From positions 1-11,309 of the forward strand of contig JALLOL010000063.1 of the NCBI GenBank assembly GCA_027717875.1: a DNA stretch of 11,309 nt. Reading direction: 5' to 3'. The notes under the pieces are model-generated. The model made no database searches and had not been told where the DNA came from. It was given only the letters and a program-made list of their open reading frames with translations. This document shows positions 1-7,718 of this stretch, piece after piece. The translations under genes and the position numbers were made by a program. The DNA is from Acidobacteria bacterium AH-259-L09 (GTDB lineage Bacteria > Acidobacteriota > UBA6911 > RPQK01). The stretch's first letter is position 1. Every line of letters begins with the position of its first letter.

Positions 1-190
1 GATTCCATCAGGACCGTCGGATGTAAGTAGAGCAGCGTTCAAAAGCCCAATAAAATGAAGAGCTTAGAGAGGGGTGACGTAGTTTCAGAGGGAAGGCGAC
101 AATAATCGGGGCTCCGGTAGCCGGCGTGTTATGACTTGAAATGTGCTCCTCTCGTGAGTAGCGTACTCTCACCAGGGCAAAAAATTAAGC
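1..190. other. Upstream stretch with no recognised gene
   Basis: All six frames are short or broken here. A minus-strand frame without stops (about positions 50 down to 1) and a plus-strand frame 2 stretch ending at a TGA near 56-58 could be edges of a neighbouring gene, but neither shows a motif I recognise. A small hairpin (GAGTA, loop GCG, TACTC; 156-168) lies in this stretch. Apart from leading into the promoter at 191-221, I see no function. Confidence 0.5.
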
Positions 191-221
191 TTGCACTATA
201 AATTCTACAGTCTGTAGAATT
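191..221 (+). promoter_or_regulatory. Promoter with BlaI/CopY-type operator for the efflux operon
   Basis: Positions 201-210 (AATTCTACAG) and 212-221 (CTGTAGAATT) are exact reverse complements around a single central T at 211. The core is TACA-GTC-TGTA, the half-site pair used by BlaI/MecI and CopY repressors. The classical staphylococcal form, from memory, has a two-base spacer; here it is three. A plausible promoter is TTGCAC (191-196), an 18-bp spacer and TAGAAT (215-220), so the right operator arm would cover the -10 box; an alternative -10 is TATAAA at 197-202. The first gene, which encodes a BlaI-family repressor, starts 15 bp downstream, so autoregulation of the whole operon is the natural inference. 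The palindrome is seen directly. The promoter boxes are by eye. Confidence 0.8.
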
Positions 222-236
222 AAGAAGCGCGGACCT

Positions 237-638
237 ATGAAATTTGCATTTCGGCCATCGAAAAAAGGAATCCCCCAAGTCTTGGGGGAACTTGAGAGCA
301 AGGTGATGAAAGAAGTGTGGGATACCCCTGGTTGCACAGCCAGGGAAGTTCGCGATCGCCTCAGGGTGGAACGGAAAATCGCTTACACCACAGTGTTAAC
401 GATTCTGGACCGGTTACACAAAAAGAAGTTGCTTACTCGCTCACGTATAGGGAGAGCTTTTCTCTACAGTCCTGCGCTCAGCCAACAAGAGTTCGATGAA
501 ATCGTGACAAGAGATGTTCTGGAAGGGCTTTTGAAGGAAGACTCCAGGCCCATCCTGAGCACCTTTGTCGAACTGGTGTCAGCGGATGAAGAGCAACTTG
601 AAGAATTGGAAGAGTTAGTAAGGCGGAAGCGACGATGA
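237..638 (+). CDS. blaI: BlaI/MecI/CopY-family transcriptional repressor
   Basis: A 133-residue winged-helix repressor of the BlaI/MecI/CopY (penicillinase repressor) family, at normal family length. The N-terminal half (about residues 12-80) carries the DNA-binding domain: LGELESKVMKEVW, the recognition-helix segment AYTTVLTILDRLHKKKLLTR (49-68) and the wing GRAFLYSP (72-79). The acidic-then-basic C-terminal half (about 80-133) would be the dimerisation and protease-sensitive part. The start ATG lies 15 bp after the palindromic operator. The stop overlaps the next start (ATGA), so it is translationally coupled to an M56 protease, the usual BlaI-BlaR1 pairing. No beta-lactamase gene is present; the genes downstream are an efflux pump, so the physiological signal is probably not a penicillin. 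The family is also used for copper (CopY), but no CopY-style Cys-rich C-terminus is visible. Confidence 0.93.
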   Translation: MKFAFRPSKKGIPQVLGELESKVMKEVWDTPGCTAREVRDRLRVERKIAYTTVLTILDRLHKKKLLTRSRIGRAFLYSPALSQQEFDEIVTRDVLEGLLKEDSRPILSTFVELVSADEEQLEELEELVRRKRR

Positions 639-1627
639 CGATATATTCGGCTTTTTATTTGCTAATGTCTTCCGCACTCATCGGGTTCGCCGCATGCTGG
701 GCTACGGCATTGCTCCAGTACCCATTTGCGAGATGGGCTTGCGGAGCGAACCTAATGAGGCTTTCAAGCGGCTTTTGGTTCGCCTGGGGGATGCTCCCGA
801 TTGTTTGGGGAAGTTTCGTAGTTGCCTTCGGTTTCGCGTTCGGTTGGCTGAGTTCTATTGGCTGGCTGGTCGATCATTGCACCCAGCATCCTGGCCACCC
901 GCATCTTTGTCTTGCACACATTTCCCAGAATCCACCAGCAGGGGAATTGTTCTGGGGAGTTACGCTATTGTCCTGCACATTGGTAGCGGCAGCTGCAGTT
1001 CGCTCCTATCACAGGTATCTTCCTACACACCAACTGCTTCGTGGTACTTTCTCGGCGGAGACTAGGGCCGCCACTCAACATGTTTCATTTGGCGTTATCC
1101 CCAGCAGGTTTCCGGCGGTTTTTACGGCAGGCCTGTTTTTGCCCCGGCCCTATCTGACGAAAGCGGCGGTCAAACTGCTCAGTGCCGAGGAACAGGCGAT
1201 TGTCTTGTCGCACGAAATGGAGCATATCAGAAGGAAAGATCCACTCCGATTGTTGTTTCTCACATTTTGCGAATACTGGTTGCCAGCAGTTCGACACATA
1301 CGTCGACAATGGCAGTGGATGGCGGAGATCGAATGCGATCGTGCATCTATTCGGGGCGGATTTTCACCCGATCGTGTCGCGCTAACGATTCTTAAGTTCC
1401 AAAGAGCGAACAGAGAATGGCGGTCCCCAACAATGACTCTCGCCTATTCAGCCAAAGACACCTGTAATCTCAAACTTCGGATTGAATCGTTGTTCAGCGA
1501 CCGACCCAACGCGGTAGGACAAGTCCCAGTCCTTTTGGGGTGTGCCAGTTTATGCTTTCTCCTCATATTTCACTTCTCTCAGGTTCATCACGGACTCGAA
1601 ACATTTTTAGGGTGGCTAAGCTGGTAG
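635..1627 (+). CDS. BlaR1-like M56-family membrane metallopeptidase
   Basis: A 330-residue integral-membrane zinc protease of peptidase family M56 (BlaR1/MecR1 type). Hydrophobic segments lie near residues 5-28, 44-72 and 106-123, with a C-terminal one near 288-304. The zinc site is visible as HEMEH (residues 193-197) in the context VLSHEMEHIRRKDP, followed by the family motif ECDRASI (233-239), whose acidic residues supply the third ligand. The TAGLFLPRPYL segment (164-174) before it is typical of the family. Full-length BlaR1/MecR1 proteins carry a C-terminal extracellular penicillin-binding sensor; here the protein ends about 25 residues after the last hydrophobic segment, so the sensor is absent and the signal is unknown. 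Known relatives cleave or trigger cleavage of the partner BlaI repressor. The start overlaps the repressor stop by 4 bp and the end overlaps the outer-membrane-factor gene, indicating one operon. Confidence 0.9.
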   Translation: MTIYSAFYLLMSSALIGFAACWATALLQYPFARWACGANLMRLSSGFWFAWGMLPIVWGSFVVAFGFAFGWLSSIGWLVDHCTQHPGHPHLCLAHISQNPPAGELFWGVTLLSCTLVAAAAVRSYHRYLPTHQLLRGTFSAETRAATQHVSFGVIPSRFPAVFTAGLFLPRPYLTKAAVKLLSAEEQAIVLSHEMEHIRRKDPLRLLFLTFCEYWLPAVRHIRRQWQWMAEIECDRASIRGGFSPDRVALTILKFQRANREWRSPTMTLAYSAKDTCNLKLRIESLFSDRPNAVGQVPVLLGCASLCFLLIFHFSQVHHGLETFLGWLSW

Positions 1628-2862
1628 GGAAATTTTTTTGCGCCTTTCTTCTACAAAGTGTAGTTGTTCTGGCAACTCCTCTCTCGGGACCACCTGTGCT
1701 GAGGATTGAAGAAGCTCTCCAGCTATACATCGATCGTAGCCCGGCAGTGCGAGCTGAAAAAGAAAGAGTTGAAATGGCAAGTTCCCGGCTTAACCAAGCG
1801 GGTTTGCTGCCCAATCCGCAATTAAACTTTAGCCAGGAGGGCTTCCCGGTCGGTCGACCTGACTCCAGTTATCTCAATGATCAAGAATTCCTTATTTGGG
1901 CCACTCAAGAGTTGGAGCTGGGAGGCAAACGTCGCCATCGAAAAAGAGTTGCCCGTTTTGATGTGCAAGCGACCGAGGCGGATTTGCAAAATTTCATCCG
2001 CTTGGGAAAGGCCACAGTTAAAGAGGCTTTCCTTGGGGCCTACCGGGCTCAACAAAAGCTTGGTCTAGCCCAGGAGCACCTGGATTCGTATTACGAAATC
2101 CGGGACATCCATCGCAAACGAGTTGAGGCCGGGGATGCTGCAGGACTTTCTCAGCTCCGGATCGATATGGAGGAGGTTCACTACATTACCGCTGCCAATG
2201 AGGCCGGCACTAACCTGGCTTCCGCCTGGGCGGAGCTGGCTGCCTTGATCACCTGGGAAGGCCTGTCGATGCCGACCCTGCAGCCTACGATTGGTGCTGC
2301 TCCTCTGGAGCGTTCTATGGAAGAGTTGCGAGCTCTCGCCCTGGAATCGCGACCCGACCTTAGAAGAGAAACGATACGAGCAGCGCAAGGAAAGGCACTG
2401 GTGGATTTGCAGGAGTCACGAACTATTCCTAATCTCACCTTCGGGGGAGGATACAAAAGGGATTTCGGGACGAACTCCTTTTATTTTGCTCTGCATCTCC
2501 CACTCCCACTCTTTAACCGCAACCAGGGCAATATCGGAGAGGCGCTTGCCCGCGTGAGGCGAAACCAAAACCTGCTGAGCTGGAAGAGGCTGCAAATCCG
2601 TGCTGAGGTGGAGAGAGCCTACAAAACCTACCAGTTGCAGGAGGCGAACGTGAAGCGGCTGGAGCAGAGCGTAATTAAACGCGCTGCAAACGTGGCGGAG
2701 GTGACACTGCAATCCTATCTGGAGGGGGAAGCCAGCTTACTCGAATACCTTGATGCGTTGCGAGTGAAGTTGGACGCCTCACTGGGCTTTTATGAGCTCC
2801 TTTTTCAATTGGGGAGTACCCGCATCGAGCTGGAAAAATCAGTCGGTGCTGAATTGAAATGA
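1612..2862 (+). CDS. TolC/CusC-type outer-membrane efflux channel
   Basis: An outer-membrane factor (OEP/TolC superfamily) forming the exit duct of a tripartite RND pump. Starting at the GTG at 1612 gives 416 residues with a clean signal peptide (AKLVGKFFCAFLLQSVVVLA, then TPLSG). In-frame starts further upstream, GTG 1540 (440 residues) and ATG 1552, would place a long unlikely extension before it, so 1612 is preferred but not certain. The family's duplicated architecture is visible. The first repeat starts at LRIEEALQLYIDRSP (about 30-44) and holds NPQLNFSQEG and the signature ATQELELGGKR (97-107). The second starts at SMEELRALALESRPDLR (about 235) and holds the barrel segment FALHLPLPLFNRNQG and long amphipathic helices to the end. 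No lipobox Cys is seen, unlike E. coli CusC. It overlaps the M56 gene by 16 bp and the adaptor gene by 4 bp (ATGA). Confidence 0.88.
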   Translation: MAKLVGKFFCAFLLQSVVVLATPLSGPPVLRIEEALQLYIDRSPAVRAEKERVEMASSRLNQAGLLPNPQLNFSQEGFPVGRPDSSYLNDQEFLIWATQELELGGKRRHRKRVARFDVQATEADLQNFIRLGKATVKEAFLGAYRAQQKLGLAQEHLDSYYEIRDIHRKRVEAGDAAGLSQLRIDMEEVHYITAANEAGTNLASAWAELAALITWEGLSMPTLQPTIGAAPLERSMEELRALALESRPDLRRETIRAAQGKALVDLQESRTIPNLTFGGGYKRDFGTNSFYFALHLPLPLFNRNQGNIGEALARVRRNQNLLSWKRLQIRAEVERAYKTYQLQEANVKRLEQSVIKRAANVAEVTLQSYLEGEASLLEYLDALRVKLDASLGFYELLFQLGSTRIELEKSVGAELK

Positions 2863-4487
2863 CTTCCAATACGATACGAACCCCATGGATTCTCTGGCTT
2901 GGACTGAGTTTAATTCTCTCAGGATGTAATTCTCCCGATGAGGAGACTGGGGCACAATCTATCGGGGTGACGGTATGGAACGAACAATTGGAACTGTTCA
3001 TGGAATATCCTCAACTTCAAGTCGGGGTTCCGGCCCGGTTCGCGGCGCACCTGACCAATTTAAAGAGCTTTGAGCCCGTCACCAAAGGTCCGGTAGCCTT
3101 TCAGTTTATCGGTAAGCAAGGGCTCGTCAAGGAGGTTACCCTAGAGGAGCCAACCCGAGCGGGCGTCTTTATTCCCGAAGTCACCTTCGAAAACCCTGAA
3201 GAGCTAACGCTTAAGATACGTGTGCAAAGCCCATCCTTTGAGGGACAAATTGAAGTCCAATCCCTGGTTATCTACCCACACGATGCCGAACTTTCGCCGG
3301 TTGACAAACCACAGATTGAGGATGATGCGATTACCTTTCTCAAGGAGCAGCAATGGAAGCTACCATTTCAAAGCCAACGCGCAGGAAAGCAAATCCTTTG
3401 GAGTTCGGTTTCCGCAAGCGGCCGTATTGCTCCCAGATCGGACCGAGATGCTGTGGTGGTCCCCCCGGTGGCAGGTCGACTCTGGCCTCCGCCGCAAGGT
3501 CTGCCGCTGCTGGGACAGAGCGTGACAAAGGGCCAACTGTTGGGATGGATCGAGCCACCACTTCCCGTCGGCGAACAGATTGCCATTGGCAGCGCTCAGG
3601 TGCAAACAGGGGTTTCTCTGGCCCAGCTCGAAGAAAGAATCGCACAAACGCAAGCTCACCTCGCCCAAGAACAGTCCAAACTTGAGTTAGCTCGCCAGGA
3701 GGAGGGGCGTGTACGAAGGCTCCTGGCCATTGAAGCCGTCCCTGTGCGCCGTCTGGAGCTAGCGGAAAACGAAATTGCTATCCGCACAGCAGCTCTTGAA
3801 GCGGCGAAAAAATCACTCGAAAGTCTGAGCGCGGTGAAGGACCGGATCAACGAGAAAGGTCAAGCGGTACAACAGCCACATCATCGCATTGCTTTGAGAT
3901 CGCCCCTCCCCGGCACAGTGGTTGAGATCAACGTAGTGGCTGGTGCTCACGTCGAGCCCCATCAGGCTCTTTTTCGCATCATCGATCTCTCCCGGATTTG
4001 GATAAGGGCCGACATTTACGAAACGGATCTTCTTCAGGTCAACACGGCCAGTGGAGCTGCCGTGCAGGTTCCCGGCTTGTTTTCTTTCGAGATCACCGAG
4101 CGAAACGGGCGCTTGCTAACGATTGGTGAGGTAGTCGATCCGCAAACCAGAACTATCCCTGTGGTCTGGGAAATTTCTAATCCAGGACATGGTTTGAAAG
4201 TAGGGATGTTGGTACAAGTGAACATCCGAACAGGCGAGCCAGTGGAGAGTTTGGCCATCCCGGACTCCGCACTCTTCCAAGAAGAGAATAAGTCGGTGAT
4301 CTATGTGCAAGTGGCCGGGGAAACGTTTGCTCGCCGAATTGTCAAGACCGGCATCAGGGATAGGGGCTGGGTGCAGATTCTCAGCGGTTTGAGTGAGGGA
4401 GAACGAGTGGTGGTTGAAGGAGGCTACGAAGTGGGACTTGCGGCACGCTCCACCAGTCTTCCGGTTGGTGAGGGCCACGTCCATTGA
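2859..4487 (+). CDS. CusB/CzcB-like RND periplasmic adaptor lipoprotein
   Basis: A 542-residue membrane-fusion protein linking the RND pump to the outer-membrane channel. The N-terminus is a lipoprotein signal: a hydrophobic stretch then the lipobox LSGC with the acylated Cys at residue 23. Residues about 38-140 form an extra beta-rich domain (LELFMEYPQLQVGVPARFAA and onward) resembling the FixH/YtkA-like N-terminal domain of some CusB homologues. The core follows: the first lipoyl half (about 180-230, VPPVAGRLWPPPQG), a coiled-coil hairpin (about 250-325), the second lipoyl half (about 343-372, LRSPLPGTVVEINVVAGAHV), then beta-barrel and membrane-proximal domains (IDLSRIWIRADIYETDLLQV near 375-394; GLKVGMLVQVNIRTG near 445-459). 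The ATG overlaps the previous stop (ATGA). The pump gene begins 7 bp after its stop. It is longer than the usual 400-residue adaptor because of the N-terminal domain. The C-terminus (EGHVH) has only two His, so no clear metal-binding tail. Confidence 0.92.
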   Translation: MTSNTIRTPWILWLGLSLILSGCNSPDEETGAQSIGVTVWNEQLELFMEYPQLQVGVPARFAAHLTNLKSFEPVTKGPVAFQFIGKQGLVKEVTLEEPTRAGVFIPEVTFENPEELTLKIRVQSPSFEGQIEVQSLVIYPHDAELSPVDKPQIEDDAITFLKEQQWKLPFQSQRAGKQILWSSVSASGRIAPRSDRDAVVVPPVAGRLWPPPQGLPLLGQSVTKGQLLGWIEPPLPVGEQIAIGSAQVQTGVSLAQLEERIAQTQAHLAQEQSKLELARQEEGRVRRLLAIEAVPVRRLELAENEIAIRTAALEAAKKSLESLSAVKDRINEKGQAVQQPHHRIALRSPLPGTVVEINVVAGAHVEPHQALFRIIDLSRIWIRADIYETDLLQVNTASGAAVQVPGLFSFEITERNGRLLTIGEVVDPQTRTIPVVWEISNPGHGLKVGMLVQVNIRTGEPVESLAIPDSALFQEENKSVIYVQVAGETFARRIVKTGIRDRGWVQILSGLSEGERVVVEGGYEVGLAARSTSLPVGEGHVH

Positions 4488-4494
4488 GTGAACA

Positions 4495-7400
4495 ATGCTG
4501 AATGGAATTATTCGCTGGTCTGTAAGCAACCGGTTGGTTGTTTTGATAGGGGCACTCATATCGCTATTCATTGGCATCTACGTGGCTCTGGAACTCCCCG
4601 TAGACGTTTTCCCGGATCTGACAGCGCCGACTGTGACGGTTTTGACCGAAGCTCACTCTATGGCTCCCGAAGAAGTGGAGACATTGGTGACGTTTCCAAT
4701 TGAAACTGCTCTCAACGGCGCTACCGGAGTTCGTCGTGTGCGGTCTGCTTCGGGGATTGGTATCTCCGTCGTGTGGGTTGAATTTGACTGGGGGACGGAC
4801 ATCTACCGCGCCAGGCAAATCGTCTCCGAGAAGCTCCAATTGGTCTCCAATGCGCTTCCGCCGGGAATCTCTCGACCGATAATGGCGCCTATCTCCTCGA
4901 TCATGGGCGAAATCATGTTAATCGCCCTAAGTGGCCCAGTCGACCAGTTAATGGAGATGCGCACCTTGGCCGATTGGACCTTGCGACGTCGCCTCTTAGC
5001 CTTGTCAGGAGTGTCTCAAGTGATTCCCATTGGCGGCCAGGTCCGTCAATACCAAGTCATCCTCAACCTGGACTTAATGAAACACTATGGAGTAACGCTC
5101 GACGAGGCAGCCAGGGCAGTGGAATCCTCGAGTCGCAATTCATCGGGCGGCTTCTATGTGCAGTCGGAAAAGGAGTACCTGGTTCGCGGGATCGGTCGAG
5201 CCCAGAGTTTGGAGCAACTCATGCTGACGCCGGTGGCCATGTACGACAACGTCCCCATCCGCCTTGACCAGGTGGCGAAGGTTCAGATCGGGCCTAAGGT
5301 GAGGCGGGGCACAGCCTCGGTCAACGCCCGCGAGGCAGTCATCCTCTCCATCCAGAAGCAGCCCAAGGCCAACACGTTAGAATTGACAGCTCGGATTGAC
5401 GAAGTCCTGAATGACATTGAAAGGACTCTCCCCTCTAGCATTAAGATCGAGCGCTTCGTCTTCCGACAGTCAGACTTCATCGAATTAGCCATCGAAAACG
5501 TGCTTGAGGCCCTTCGGGACGGGGCGATTCTGGTGACAATCATATTGTATCTCTTCTTACTGAATTTCCGGACCACCTTCATTTCAGTGGTAGCCATTCC
5601 GATGTCGCTCATTTTCACCATTTTTATCCTCAAGCTCTGGGGTGCCGGGATTAATACCATGACGCTGGGAGGAATGGCCATCGCAATCGGCGTACTGGTG
5701 GATGACGCCATCATCGGTGTCGAGAACGTCTTTCGGAGGCTCCGCGAAAATCGCAATGCACTCGAGGGCCGTCGAAAGCCAGCTCTGGAAGTCATCTTCG
5801 ATGCATCCAGTGAAGTACGCTATCCGATTGTTTTCGCTACCTTTATTGTAATGGTCGTTTTCGTCCCCCTGTTCGCACTCAGCGGCGTGGAAGGAAGAAT
5901 GCTGCGGCCTTTGGGCGTCACCTATATCATTTCTATATTTGCCTCGCTGCTGGTCGCTCTGACCATCACGCCTGCTATGTGCTCTTATTTACTTCGTGCT
6001 GGACGGGCCCTGGACAGAGAGGAGGAGAGCTGGCTGCTTCGAAAATTAAAAGAAGCCTATGCCCCGATCCTGCGCTATTCGCTGAACAGACCAGTTTCGG
6101 TGATGCTTGTTTGCCTGGTGATGCTGGCAGCCACCTTAGCTCTGGTTCCTTTCCTGGGCAAAGCGTTTCTGCCTGAGTTTAACGAGGGTACATTGACTAT
6201 CAACTTGGTGACGGTTCCGGGAACTTCCCTGCAGAAATCGGACGGATTAGGAAGACTGGCAGAAGAAATCATTCTGTCCAACTCCGAGGTGCTATCCACG
6301 GCCCGTCGGACAGGAAGGGCGGAACTGGATGAGCACGCGCAAGAGGTTAACGCTGCCGAGATGGATGTTCGTTTTCAACTGAAAGATCGCGATCGGGAGA
6401 CCTTTATATCTTCGCTGAGAAATCAATTGGCCATTATTCCAGGGACCAACTTCAGTATTGGCCAACCCATCAGCCACCGGATTGACCATATGCTTTCCGG
6501 AACTCGGGCCAACATTGCGGTCAAGCTGTTCGGCCCGGATCTGCTTCGCTTGCGCGGCCTTGCCGAGCAGATACGGAGGGCCATGGAGTCGGTCGAAGGA
6601 GTGGTCGATCTGCAGGTCGAGCAGCAAACAGATATCCCCCAGACACGGATCCATTTCAATCGGCTTGGACTGGGAAAACATGGGCTTTCAGTTGACGATG
6701 TGGCACGCGCAGTCGACATTGGTTTGAATGGAGAAGTGGTGGGTCAGATCCTGGAAGAACAAAAGGCATTCGACCTGCTGGTCCGATTCGAGGAAAAGTC
6801 GCGATCCAATATCGAGCAGATCCGGCGTGCCAAGATCAATACCCCTTCCAGAACGGCCATTCCCCTGATGCAGGTGGCCGATGTCCGGATCGATTTCGGA
6901 CCGAACTTGATAAGCCGTGAGGATGTGCAGCGAAAAATCGTTATCCAATGCAATGTTTCCGGAAGGGACCTGCGCGGCGTAGTGGATGACATTCGAGCCG
7001 CCATCGAAAGCCAGGTCAACCTGCCCGAAGGCTATTATGTGGTCTACGGGGGGCAGTTTGAAAGCGAGCAGCGGGCCAGCCGCACGATCGGCTTGTTGTC
7101 ACTCCTTGCGGTGCTGGCAATTTTTCTCATTCTCTACCTGGCCTTCGGGAGTATGAAGCTGGGAGCCTTGATGATGGTCAATCTCCCCCTGGCCCTGATC
7201 GGAGGGATCGTCGCGGTTTTTCTGGGAGGGGGTGTCCTAAACGTAGCCTCAATGGTCGGTTTCATCACGCTGCTCGGAATCGCGACTCGAAACGGCATTT
7301 TGCTGGTCTCGCGCTACGAGACCCTCCAAAAGGAAGGCCAGTCGCTGAGAGAGGCCATCTATAGAGGTTCAATGGAGCGACTCAGCCCCATTCTGATGAC

Positions 7401-7599
7401 GGCTTTGACTACCGGGTTGGCGCTAATCCCGCTGGCGCTGGCTGGCCATGAACCTGGTAATGAGATTCAGTCTCCGTTGGCGATAGTGGTGCTGGGGGGG
7501 CTGTTGTCTTCCACTTTTTTGAATATGGTCGTCATACCCGCATTGTGCTTCCGATTCTACCCAAAGCGGGCGTCTCTTTCGAATGCACCGCCAGAGTAA
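4495..7599 (+). CDS. CusA/CzcA-family heavy-metal-type RND efflux pump
   Basis: A 1034-residue inner-membrane proton antiporter, at normal length for CusA/CzcA (heavy-metal efflux RND). The first membrane helix is about 13-33, followed by ELPVDVFPDLTAPTVTVLTEA, typical of this clade. Two periplasmic halves (about 35-335 and 555-865) alternate with two blocks of membrane helices. The TM4 proton-relay motif is GVLVDDAIIGVEN, with D403, D404 and E410. The position matching CzcA D402 is Ala (A397), as in CusA. Of the three methionines forming the CusA copper site (M573, M623, M672), my by-eye alignment finds two counterparts, in AAEMDVRF (M623) and RIDHMLSG (M666); the third position is Asn570. 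The substrate is therefore unresolved: Cu/Ag is possible, and an organic or other metal substrate is not excluded. It is the last gene of the operon and no frameshift is seen. Confidence 0.94.
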   Translation: MLNGIIRWSVSNRLVVLIGALISLFIGIYVALELPVDVFPDLTAPTVTVLTEAHSMAPEEVETLVTFPIETALNGATGVRRVRSASGIGISVVWVEFDWGTDIYRARQIVSEKLQLVSNALPPGISRPIMAPISSIMGEIMLIALSGPVDQLMEMRTLADWTLRRRLLALSGVSQVIPIGGQVRQYQVILNLDLMKHYGVTLDEAARAVESSSRNSSGGFYVQSEKEYLVRGIGRAQSLEQLMLTPVAMYDNVPIRLDQVAKVQIGPKVRRGTASVNAREAVILSIQKQPKANTLELTARIDEVLNDIERTLPSSIKIERFVFRQSDFIELAIENVLEALRDGAILVTIILYLFLLNFRTTFISVVAIPMSLIFTIFILKLWGAGINTMTLGGMAIAIGVLVDDAIIGVENVFRRLRENRNALEGRRKPALEVIFDASSEVRYPIVFATFIVMVVFVPLFALSGVEGRMLRPLGVTYIISIFASLLVALTITPAMCSYLLRAGRALDREEESWLLRKLKEAYAPILRYSLNRPVSVMLVCLVMLAATLALVPFLGKAFLPEFNEGTLTINLVTVPGTSLQKSDGLGRLAEEIILSNSEVLSTARRTGRAELDEHAQEVNAAEMDVRFQLKDRDRETFISSLRNQLAIIPGTNFSIGQPISHRIDHMLSGTRANIAVKLFGPDLLRLRGLAEQIRRAMESVEGVVDLQVEQQTDIPQTRIHFNRLGLGKHGLSVDDVARAVDIGLNGEVVGQILEEQKAFDLLVRFEEKSRSNIEQIRRAKINTPSRTAIPLMQVADVRIDFGPNLISREDVQRKIVIQCNVSGRDLRGVVDDIRAAIESQVNLPEGYYVVYGGQFESEQRASRTIGLLSLLAVLAIFLILYLAFGSMKLGALMMVNLPLALIGGIVAVFLGGGVLNVASMVGFITLLGIATRNGILLVSRYETLQKEGQSLREAIYRGSMERLSPILMTALTTGLALIPLALAGHEPGNEIQSPLAIVVLGGLLSSTFLNMVVIPALCFRFYPKRASLSNAPPE

Positions 7600-7624
7600 G
7601 TCGCCTTTCTGGGCCGAAAGCGAC
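7600..7624 (+). terminator. Hairpin just after the pump gene, possible terminator
   Basis: GTCG, bulged C, CTTTC, six-base loop, GAAAG, CGAC form a 9-bp stem beginning right at the end of the pump stop codon. It is in the right place to end the operon transcript, but the following bases contain no T run, so an intrinsic terminator is not demonstrated. A second weaker stem (GTCCG 7631-7635, CGGAC 7646-7650) follows. These may stabilise the 3' end instead. Confidence 0.4.
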
Positions 7625-7667
7625 AGAGGTGTCCGTGAAACCTTCCGGACTCCAGTAAACCGATATC

Positions 7668-7671
7668 CTAG
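7668..7671. repeat. CTAG target-site duplication, left copy
   Basis: CTAG directly precedes the left inverted repeat; an identical CTAG directly follows the right one (9242-9245). Because CTAG is itself palindromic, the copies cannot by themselves be told apart from extended inverted repeats. The flanks TC...GA reconstruct a TCCTAGGA target. Confidence 0.75.
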
Positions 7672-7686
7672 CAGCCTGTCGGACTT
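7672..7686 (+). repeat. IS1182-family left terminal inverted repeat
   Basis: CAGCCTGTCGGACTT, matching the right end exactly in reverse complement. The transposase ATG lies 32 bp further in. Confidence 0.92.
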
Positions 7687-7718
7687 TTAAGGTCACACCT
7701 GATAGGCATCATTAGTAC

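Noticed and set aside
1..58. Possible end or start of a neighbouring gene at the window edge
   Set aside because: Under 20 codons visible in any frame and no recognisable sequence, so it cannot be supported.
156..168. Small hairpin GAGTA-GCG-TACTC upstream of the promoter
   Set aside because: Five-bp stem only, no T run and not near a start codon; expected by chance at this length.
237..1627. Beta-lactam resistance regulator locus
   Set aside because: Regulators resemble BlaI/BlaR1, but the sensor domain and any beta-lactamase or PBP gene are absent from the window.
4116..4577. Minus-strand open frame of 153 codons across the adaptor-pump junction
   Set aside because: Overlaps two well-supported genes in the opposite direction and shows no family motif.
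5283..5795. Minus-strand open frame of 170 codons
   Set aside because: It lies wholly inside the conserved pump gene and is low-complexity (Ser/Arg/Met-rich); an antisense shadow.
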